Below are positions 57,798-64,000 of a DNA stretch of 64,000 nucleotides, piece after piece (positions within the stretch are counted from its first letter, which is position 1; the number at the start of each line of letters is the position of its first letter). The position numbers and the translations under genes were made by a program. The notes beneath the pieces are model-generated. The model was not told the origin of the DNA. It worked only from the letters and a program-made list of their open reading frames with translations, and made no database searches. The DNA is from Flavobacterium stagni (GTDB lineage Bacteria; Bacteroidota; Bacteroidia; Flavobacteriales; Flavobacteriaceae), in NCBI RefSeq assembly GCF_004122105.1, contig NZ_SBKN01000001.1, positions 496,001 through 560,000 on the forward strand. The letters are read 5' to 3'.

Positions 57798-58181
57798 ATG
57801 AACAATGCCGCTTCATTTTTAGTATTACTTTTCATTGCGATTACGTACCTGATGTCTGCCCATGAAAAAGTATTTCATTGGAACACTACGATGGACTGGT
57901 TGAAAGGTCATTTTGCAAACTCTCCACTCAAAAATTTTGTTCCCCATGTAACGGCAGTTCTTTTAGTTACCGAATTAGCCGCTGGAATTTTGAGCGCAGT
58001 GGGCTGTATCCAATTGTACATTAATGGCGAACGTACGTTTGGTTATTATGGTGCGTTTTTTTCTTGTGTTGCTGTTCTTCAAATGCTTATTGGTCAACGA
58101 TTGGCTAAAGATTATGACGGAGCGCGCAATATGGTCATCTATTTCATTCCCTCTATTTTAGCGGTTTATTGGCTTAGCTAG
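57798..58181 (+). CDS. DoxX family membrane protein
   Basis: A 127-aa inner-membrane protein with four hydrophobic segments (about 5-20, 48-68, 77-95, 108-125). The start NNAASFLVLLFIAITYLMSAHEKVFHW fits DoxX-like proteins. The function in this family varies (quinol oxidase subunit, stress-linked). It follows holB by 5 bp and converges with the helicase gene (8-bp overlap). Confidence 0.8.
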   Translation: MNNAASFLVLLFIAITYLMSAHEKVFHWNTTMDWLKGHFANSPLKNFVPHVTAVLLVTELAAGILSAVGCIQLYINGERTFGYYGAFFSCVAVLQMLIGQRLAKDYDGARNMVIYFIPSILAVYWLS

Positions 58182-60438
58182 ACAAGGTGGCTTTGTACCA
58201 TCTCAATTCATCCCAACTGAAGGTTTCACCAACTAATTCTTTTAGTTCACCTATAGTAGAATCGGGATATTGTTTGAAAATCTCTTGTAAACCCAAGCAA
58301 CGATCTTCAGGCAATACGTCATGAATAGCGATTTGTTTACTAGCTATAAGCTTGGTAATGTGACCATTTATCGTATGCACTGTCAATTTTCTTTCTAGGG
58401 CGATTTGTTCTATGGAATGCTTTTGTTTCCAAAGTTCGAGTGTAATGTCCTGAGTGGGTATTTTCGAATTTTTCCCTTTGCTTTTGGTTTTCTTGACGAT
58501 GTCTTCATATTCCTCTTCAATAGCCTCAAATTGCTGGGATTTAAGTAATTTCAGAGCCTCTTCCCTTTTCGAATTGCGGTAATTTCTTTGTTCTTCCGTC
58601 TGTAAATTTTCTTTTGTTAGCGGTTGGTGATCTACTACCAATTGAACTAATTGACGAACTTTCATCATTCGAAGTACTGCTGAAATTACAAATTCATCCA
58701 ATTCTAACAATTCATCGAGGTATTCTTTAACCTTTTTCATGCGTTTCACTTCCTCTAATTTGTAGAGAATTTCGAACACCAATTGATCAAAAATGGGTAA
58801 AAAATAGTGGTAGGCCGCATCTATTCGTTGCTGAATTAATCCATAATCCGATTGATTGGAAAACAAACGATGCAATTGATTCGCGAACTTTTGGGAAGGT
58901 TCGATTAGGGTTTCCAAAGTTGTGCTAATCTTTACCGCCCAATCCCGATTTCTCCCTTTTGCAGACCGATCGGTTAATTCAAAATAAGAATTTCGGTGTT
59001 TGTTAAAAAGCTGTTTTAAATTGGTCCAATCAAAGGCTTGCAGGGAATAAAAGTGCAAAAACTTTTGTGTTTCTTCGCTTAATGCTAGTGCCAATTGATC
59101 GGTAGAAGCCTTTTGGTCAGCATATTGCACAACATCGGGGTCGTTTTGTATACCATTCAATTGCAAAGGAGATTTTAAAACCAAACCTTGTAACGAACGA
59201 AGACGGGAGAAAGCGACATAAGCTTGACCAGGCAAAAACACTTGCGAAACATCCAAGACCGCTTTATCAAAAGTTAATCCTTGACTTTTATGCACTGTAA
59301 TGGCCCAGGCCAATTTAATCGGGTAATGAGTAAAGGTACCAATGATTTCTTCTTCGATTTCTTTGGTGTTTTCATGGACTTTATAGCGCAAATTTTGCCA
59401 TTCGTATTTCTCAACTTCTATGGACGTATTTTCATCTGGAAAAAAGACCACAATTTCACGTTCAGAAAGGGATTGTACAATACCCATTTTACCATTGAAA
59501 AATCGTTTTTCGGGAGAAATATCATTTTTCACAAACATCACTTGAGCTCCTTTTTTGAGTTCAAGTACAGCATCTATGGGGTAAATTTTATCCGGAAAAT
59601 CATCAACAATTTCTGCTTGATAGCTATATTTTTTACCCTCTAATTCGGCCAAAGCATTGGCATTCATGCTGTCTGCTTTGGCATTATGTGTGGTTAAAGT
59701 AATGTAGCCCGACTCTGCTGATGGTTTAAAATCGGGTTTGACATAACTATTAAGTAACTGAATATCAGAAGGTAAAACTTTATTATTCCGTAAATTATTC
59801 AAAACGGCAATAAAATTTTCATCCGTTTGTCTGAATATTTTGGATAATTCCACATACAACGGCGGATGCGCTTCTAAAACTAAAGCATTAAAAAAGAATT
59901 TACCCCGGTAATAATTGCGCAATACCGACCATTCTTCGTCTTTAATCACGGGAGGTAATTGCATTAAATCACCAATAAATAAGACTTGCACACCACCAAA
60001 TATTCGGTCATTTTTTCGAACAGATTGCAACATAAAATTCATGGCATCCAAAACGTCTGCACGAAGCATACTTACTTCATCTACAATGAGTAATTCTAAA
60101 TTTCGGATAACGGATTGCCGAATGGCATTCATTTTAAAATGTCTTTTCAACGTAGCACGCGACTCAAATTTTACAAAAGAATTGGTGTTAGGCGAACTCA
60201 AGTCTGGGATAAACGCAGCAAAGGGAAGTTGAAAAAAAGAATGAATCGTAACACCACCAGCATTAAGTGCAGCAATACCCGTAGGGGCAACAACTGCTGT
60301 TTTTTTGTGGGTTGTGGCGATAATTTCGCGTAATAAAGTAGTTTTCCCGGTACCGGCTTTACCCGTTAGGAATACAGACCGATTGGTCTGATTGATAAAT
60401 TGAAGCACATAACGTGCTTCGGCTGATACAAATTCCAT
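58174..60438 (-). CDS. Pif1-like helicase with C-terminal helix-turn-helix
   Basis: A 754-aa superfamily 1 helicase. Walker A is GKAGTGKT (26-33), followed by APTGIAALNAGGVTIHSFF, LLIVDEVSMLRADVLDAM (Walker B), GGVQVLFIGDLMQLPPV and the late TVHKSQGLTFDKAVLDVS and AYVAFSRLRSLQGL motifs, as in Pif1/RecD-type helicases. The last ~100 residues (TQDITLELWKQKHSIEQIALERKL...HITKLI) match the helix-turn-helix seen at the end of Bacteroidetes homologues. Probably a DNA helicase in repair or replication of structured DNA. No promoter is obvious in the 93-bp gap to the next gene. Confidence 0.9.
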   Translation of the reverse strand: MEFVSAEARYVLQFINQTNRSVFLTGKAGTGKTTLLREIIATTHKKTAVVAPTGIAALNAGGVTIHSFFQLPFAAFIPDLSSPNTNSFVKFESRATLKRHFKMNAIRQSVIRNLELLIVDEVSMLRADVLDAMNFMLQSVRKNDRIFGGVQVLFIGDLMQLPPVIKDEEWSVLRNYYRGKFFFNALVLEAHPPLYVELSKIFRQTDENFIAVLNNLRNNKVLPSDIQLLNSYVKPDFKPSAESGYITLTTHNAKADSMNANALAELEGKKYSYQAEIVDDFPDKIYPIDAVLELKKGAQVMFVKNDISPEKRFFNGKMGIVQSLSEREIVVFFPDENTSIEVEKYEWQNLRYKVHENTKEIEEEIIGTFTHYPIKLAWAITVHKSQGLTFDKAVLDVSQVFLPGQAYVAFSRLRSLQGLVLKSPLQLNGIQNDPDVVQYADQKASTDQLALALSEETQKFLHFYSLQAFDWTNLKQLFNKHRNSYFELTDRSAKGRNRDWAVKISTTLETLIEPSQKFANQLHRLFSNQSDYGLIQQRIDAAYHYFLPIFDQLVFEILYKLEEVKRMKKVKEYLDELLELDEFVISAVLRMMKVRQLVQLVVDHQPLTKENLQTEEQRNYRNSKREEALKLLKSQQFEAIEEEYEDIVKKTKSKGKNSKIPTQDITLELWKQKHSIEQIALERKLTVHTINGHITKLIASKQIAIHDVLPEDRCLGLQEIFKQYPDSTIGELKELVGETFSWDELRWYKATLSS

Positions 60439-60488
60439 GGCTTATAAATTAAAGTCCAAAGATACGAATGTTGTGATCATAAACAAAA

Positions 60489-60511
60489 AAAGCCCTGATA
60501 TTTAGGGCTTT
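60489..60511 (-). terminator. Rho-independent terminator of the OmpH/Skp gene
   Basis: AAAGCCCT / AGGGCTTT with a 7-nt loop; on the minus strand it is followed by TTTTTG, 21 bp after the OmpH stop. Confidence 0.88.
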
Positions 60512-60531
60512 ATATTACTATTGGAAAAATA

Positions 60532-61110
60532 TTATTTCTTTTTTTCTTCTTTTTTAGCAGCAGGTTTTTCTTCTTTTTTACCTTCTGATTTGTATTTATC
60601 ATTGACCAATTTTACAATCTCTTTAGTAATGTCATATTGATCTTTGGCATACAAAACCGTTGCTGATTCGCCGGTACCATATACATAATCATAGCCTTTT
60701 TCTTTACCATACTCTTTAATAATTTTACGGTAACGACTCACCAAAGAATCCATTTCAACCCCATGTTCCCCTTGAATTTGTTGGGAAATCATTTGTTCTG
60801 CATATTGAATTTCTTGTTGGCGTTGTTGTAACTCACCATATTTTTGTTGCGCCCAAGCTTGCCCGTTTTTTTGTGCATTACCTGCAAAACTAGATTGCTC
60901 TGCTTTTAAACGATCTACTTCAACTTTCAAACGAGAGCCTTTTTCTTGTGCAATACCTTCGTATTTTGCTTTTAAATCTTTAGCTTCTGTTGATTCTTCT
61001 AATAATTTGTTCGTATCGATATACGCTGTTTTGAAATCTTTTGCTTGAGTTGTTTTTTCACAAGAAATCATGGCAGCGGCCATTAAAATTCCTAAAAAGA
61101 CTTTTTTCAT
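60532..61110 (-). CDS. OmpH/Skp-family chaperone, predicted lipoprotein
   Basis: A 192-aa protein of the Skp family: AYIDTNKLLEE, long Lys/Glu/Gln-rich coiled-coil arms (about 40-140) and YDVVYGTGES-like strand (YDYVYGTGESATVLYAKDQYDIT). Skp chaperones escort outer-membrane proteins through the periplasm. The signal MKKVFLGILMAAAMISC ends in a lipobox (Cys17), so this one is probably membrane-anchored. The C-terminal tail is a run of Lys/Glu/Ala. Confidence 0.88.
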   Translation of the reverse strand: MKKVFLGILMAAAMISCEKTTQAKDFKTAYIDTNKLLEESTEAKDLKAKYEGIAQEKGSRLKVEVDRLKAEQSSFAGNAQKNGQAWAQQKYGELQQRQQEIQYAEQMISQQIQGEHGVEMDSLVSRYRKIIKEYGKEKGYDYVYGTGESATVLYAKDQYDITKEIVKLVNDKYKSEGKKEEKPAAKKEEKKK

Positions 61111-61135
61111 TGAATTTGTTAAATTTAGATTTCGC

Positions 61136-61143
61136 CAAAAGTA
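61136..61143 (-). promoter_or_regulatory. -7 box (TACTTTTG) for the OmpH/Skp gene
   Basis: A perfect TAnnTTTG match on the minus strand, 25 bp before the ATG. The rest of the gap (61144-61348) holds only a short hairpin CCTAAC / GTTAGG at 61296-61313. Confidence 0.55.
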
Positions 61144-61348
61144 AAAAAAAATTTCTGTTAGATGTTTTTAGGTTACATTTTGTTGAAATAATTAGATATA
61201 GTTTAAAATTATAATTTTATTAAGCTTTTATAAGCATTTCTTATTAAAACCAACCTCAAATAATGCGTTTTAAGACACTTTTGGTTTTTAGCCGCCCTAA
61301 CTTATATGTTAGGCTGAAAAAGTTAAATAGAGGCCATCTTTGTGGTTT

Positions 61349-62194
61349 TTATTCGTTTTTCAACACATAAGTATGGGAAGAATACTCTTTATTTCGATTT
61401 CCAAACCAATTAGAACGTAAACCGGTAAAAAATGCTTTAAAAAAGTTCATTTTTCCGTTTTTGTATTTTTCAGATAAAAGCGCCACATAAAAGCTATCAA
61501 ATTTCATGGGTAGCACTTGAACCAATTTCATCGATTGTAGAGCAAACAACTTTGAAATTGCATTTTTTGAGAAATGCCATAAATGGATAGGCACATCATA
61601 AGCGGCCCAATATTCTTGATATACTTTAGCATCATACGATTTGTAATTGGGAACAGCCACCAATAAAACACCATTGGGTTTTAGTAAACGTTTCAATTCT
61701 TTCAATTGCTGTTCCAAGTTGGGCACATGTTCTAGCACATGCCACATCGTAATTACATCAAAAGAATGGTCTGCTAAATTAGCCAAAGATTCCTCCATAC
61801 CAATTCCTTTTTGATGAGCAATTTGTTTTGCGCGTTCACTAGGTTCAATTCCAGTTACATGCCAACCATCGTTTTTACAGGTAAGAAGAAACTCCCCTGT
61901 ACCTGCGCCGATATCTAATATGGATCCTTTTGTAGAAAGGGAATTGATTAAGTTCAGTTTCTTTTTTAATGCAATTCCTTTGATAAAATGATATAATTTT
62001 TCAAACAATGTTCTTCTTCCATCGGTATGTGAAATGTAATCTTCACTCTCGTAATAAGAAGGTAATTTTTCTAAACTGGGTTGGGGATGCGTCACTAAAA
62101 TTTCATATTGTTCATCCAACCATAATTCAAAAACTTCTCCTGAAACGGAATGGTCTTTAACTTTTAAAACTAATTTATCTTTTGAAAAATTCAT
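61349..62194 (-). CDS. Class I SAM-dependent methyltransferase
   Basis: A 281-aa cytoplasmic enzyme. An N-terminal segment (about 1-60, YYESEDYISHTDGRRTLFEKLYHFIK) precedes the Rossmann domain: motif I ILDIGAGTGEFLL (about 91-103), the acidic IEPSERA, FDVITMWHVLEHV, and LKPNGVLLVAVPNYKS. This layout resembles methyltransferases acting on sugars or lipid precursors, but the substrate is not evident. The parS site lies 33 bp upstream of its start. Confidence 0.9.
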   Translation of the reverse strand: MNFSKDKLVLKVKDHSVSGEVFELWLDEQYEILVTHPQPSLEKLPSYYESEDYISHTDGRRTLFEKLYHFIKGIALKKKLNLINSLSTKGSILDIGAGTGEFLLTCKNDGWHVTGIEPSERAKQIAHQKGIGMEESLANLADHSFDVITMWHVLEHVPNLEQQLKELKRLLKPNGVLLVAVPNYKSYDAKVYQEYWAAYDVPIHLWHFSKNAISKLFALQSMKLVQVLPMKFDSFYVALLSEKYKNGKMNFFKAFFTGLRSNWFGNRNKEYSSHTYVLKNE

Positions 62195-62227
62195 TTAAAC
62201 TTAGTATTGGTAAGGGTTTACGCCTTA

Positions 62228-62243
62228 TGTTTCACGTGAAACA
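62228..62243. promoter_or_regulatory. parS centromere site (ParB binding)
   Basis: TGTTTCACGTGAAACA, a perfect 16-bp palindrome identical to the classical chromosomal parS consensus; flanking A and T extend it to 18 bp (62227-62244). ParB binds such sites to load onto the chromosome and direct origin segregation. It abuts the mnmG stop codon (minus-strand TAA at 62246-62244). Confidence 0.9.
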
Positions 62244-64000
62244 TTATCGTCCCATGTATATTAATAATATTGAAATGTCTGCGGGTGATACGCCACTAAT
62301 TCGTGAAGCTTGTGAAATGGTTACGGGTCGAATAGCTGTCAACTTCTGCTTTGCTTCAATGGATAAGGAGTGAACTTTATAAAAATCGAAATTATCCGGA
62401 ATTTTCATTTCCTCTAATCGCGTTAATTTCTCTGCATTATTTCGTTCTTTCTCAATATAACCCGAATATTTTAATTGGATTTCGGCTTGTTCTACAATTT
62501 CTGCGTCCAATTGATTTTCTTTTACGTAGTCGCTAACTTTAGTGAAACGTAAAATATCATCCAAATCAATTTGCGGACGAGAAAAGACTTTGAACATTCG
62601 ATCTGTTTGGTTCATTGGAGTGCTCCCTTTCTCTTCCAAAATTGGATTAGCTTCTTCGGGAGTAATACTCGTTTCTTTAAAATAATCCAACATCGCATTA
62701 CTTTTAGAAAACTTCTCTTCCATGCGGTGTAATCGTTCATCGGACGCTAATCCAATAGCATGTGATTTGGGCGTTAAACGAAAATCGGCGTTATCTTGGC
62801 GCAACAAAGTACGATACTCTGCGCGTGAAGTAAACATTCGGTACGGCTCTTCTGTCCCTTTGGTTATTAAATCATCTATCAATACACCAATATAAGCTTC
62901 ATCTCTTTTCAGTATGAGCGGTTCTTTTTCATGCACTTTTAGATGTGCATTGATACCCGCCATAATTCCCTGGGAGGCGGCTTCTTCATAACCTGTAGTT
63001 CCGTTGATTTGACCTGCAAAATAAAGATTGTCCACCAACTTTGTTTCCAACGTATGTTTTAACTGTGTGGGTGGAAAATAATCGTATTCGATGGCGTAAC
63101 CCGGACGGAAGAATTTCACATTTTCAAATCCTTCAACAGTACGAAGCGCTTTGTATTGAATATCCTCTGGCAATGAAGTAGAAAAACCATTGACATAGAC
63201 TTCTACAGTGTTCCAACCCTCAGGTTCGACAAATAATTGGTGACGGTCTTTATCTGCAAAACGGTTGATTTTATCTTCAATTGAAGGGCAATATCTCGGA
63301 CCTAAACTTTTAATTCGACCATTGAACATAGGTGAACGATCAAATCCGTCTCTTAAAATAGCATGAACCTCTGGTGAAGTATAGGTCACATGACAAAGAC
63401 GTTGTTGTTGTAATGGTGAAGTTACATTAGAATAAGAAAATTTATCTGGATTAACATCGCCAGGCTCTTCTCTCATCTTTGAATAATCCAGTGAACGACC
63501 ATCAACCCTTGGTGGCGTTCCAGTTTTCATTCGCCCCGCTTCAAAACCAAATTGAATTAAATCCTCGGTAATACCTGTAGCTGCACTTTCTCCTGCTCTT
63601 CCACCACCGAATTGTTTCTCACCAATATGAATCAAACCATTTAAGAAAGTACCGTTTGTCAATACAACTGCTTTTGCTTTAATTTCAATTCCTAGCGCAG
63701 TACGCACACCTTCAATTCTGCCGTTCTTAACAATGAGCCCTTTAATCATCTCTTGATAGAAATCAAGATTGGGTGTGTGTTCCAACATTAATCGCCATTC
63801 TTCAGAAAAACGCATACGGTCGGATTGCACGCGTGGCGACCACATCGCTGGACCTTTAGACTTATTCAGCATTTTAAACTGAATAACCGATTTGTCTGAA
63901 ACAATACCCGAATAACCGCCAAGCGCATCAATTTCACGAACGATTTGACCTTTGGCAATTCCACCCATAGCAGGGTTACAAGACATTTGGGCAATGTTTT
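62244..64000 (-). CDS. mnmG: tRNA U34 carboxymethylaminomethyl-modifying enzyme MnmG (5' end outside window)
   Basis: About 585 codons of the ~620-aa FAD protein that, with MnmE, modifies U34 of certain tRNAs. Visible are IAQMSCNPAMGGIAKGQIVREIDALGGYSGI, the later GPRYCPSIEDKI, YFAGQINGTTGYEEAASQG and the C-terminal helical domain ending RISGVSPADISILLI. The N-terminal GxGxxG FAD motif lies beyond base 64000; the frame is open to the window end. Its stop codon touches the parS site. Confidence 0.97.
   Translation of the reverse strand, partial: NIAQMSCNPAMGGIAKGQIVREIDALGGYSGIVSDKSVIQFKMLNKSKGPAMWSPRVQSDRMRFSEEWRLMLEHTPNLDFYQEMIKGLIVKNGRIEGVRTALGIEIKAKAVVLTNGTFLNGLIHIGEKQFGGGRAGESAATGITEDLIQFGFEAGRMKTGTPPRVDGRSLDYSKMREEPGDVNPDKFSYSNVTSPLQQQRLCHVTYTSPEVHAILRDGFDRSPMFNGRIKSLGPRYCPSIEDKINRFADKDRHQLFVEPEGWNTVEVYVNGFSTSLPEDIQYKALRTVEGFENVKFFRPGYAIEYDYFPPTQLKHTLETKLVDNLYFAGQINGTTGYEEAASQGIMAGINAHLKVHEKEPLILKRDEAYIGVLIDDLITKGTEEPYRMFTSRAEYRTLLRQDNADFRLTPKSHAIGLASDERLHRMEEKFSKSNAMLDYFKETSITPEEANPILEEKGSTPMNQTDRMFKVFSRPQIDLDDILRFTKVSDYVKENQLDAEIVEQAEIQLKYSGYIEKERNNAEKLTRLEEMKIPDNFDFYKVHSLSIEAKQKLTAIRPVTISQASRISGVSPADISILLIYMGR

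Noticed and set aside
61296..61313. Hairpin CCTAAC/GTTAGG as terminator of the methyltransferase gene
   Set aside because: The stem is only 6 bp and no T-run follows on the minus strand.

Overview
The window looks like chromosomal DNA of a member of the Flavobacteriaceae, most like Flavobacterium. The evidence is AT-rich DNA with promoter -7 boxes of the form TAnnTTTG, weak or absent Shine-Dalgarno sequences, a complete Bat (aerotolerance) operon, a Suf operon ending in DUF59/DUF2480/DUF3078 genes, and a giant type IX-secreted adhesin followed by PorP/SprF and OmpA partners. No phage, transposase, CRISPR array, rRNA or tRNA was recognised. The organism assignment is inferred from gene content.

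Layout. 1-4.5 kb: end of a PcfJ-like gene, then leftward genes for a PhnA-domain protein, a small barrel protein, a metallophosphoesterase, an AlbA_2/Schlafen-type ATP-binding protein and an aldo/keto reductase. 4.6-13.6 kb: rightward moxR-DUF58-(DUF4381-like)-batA-batB-batC-batD-batE, nearly all overlapping by 1-23 bp. 13.6-15.9 kb: two small conserved proteins flanking pheS. 16.1-27.6 kb: leftward adhesin (2878 aa)-porP/sprF-ompA unit. 27.8-29 kb: hflX. 29.2-38.8 kb: leftward sufA-B-C-D, then sufS-lipoprotein-sufE-DUF59-DUF2480-DUF3078, split by a rightward serine hydrolase. 39-45.7 kb: rightward exported hydrolases (MBL-fold, S8, M1, GH125). 45.9-49.2 kb: a secreted protein, rnpA, an S41 protease and an OmpA protein. 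49.2-56.4 kb: leftward GNAT, DUF4837 lipoprotein, LysM lytic transglycosylase, pgk and a SPOR protein. 56.6-58.2 kb: holB and DoxX. 58.2-64 kb: leftward Pif1-like helicase, Skp/OmpH lipoprotein, methyltransferase and mnmG (cut by the window end).

The most unusual content is intergenic. Several gaps hold short arrays with a strict 7-bp (sometimes 6- or 8-bp) period, in which part of each unit is constant and the rest is nearly free. The clearest has 16 units of ACTGNNN without a single indel (14043-14154). Other arrays use different cores (GACRTTR, GTTTNNN, ATAATTT, CTAAACT, CTGAGNNN) but keep a similar period. At least six of them begin on or inside the stop codon of the preceding gene. A 17-bp palindrome interrupts two of these arrays. 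Two copies of a larger, probably structured element with paired AGCGG-like motifs are also present.

A perfect ParB-binding parS palindrome (62228-62243) lies between mnmG and a methyltransferase gene, which suggests this end of the window is near the replication origin. Other regulatory signals are a well-spaced suf promoter, a Fur/PerR-like box before sufS, an inverted repeat before the adhesin gene, and a terminator whose loop contains the start codon of the next gene.
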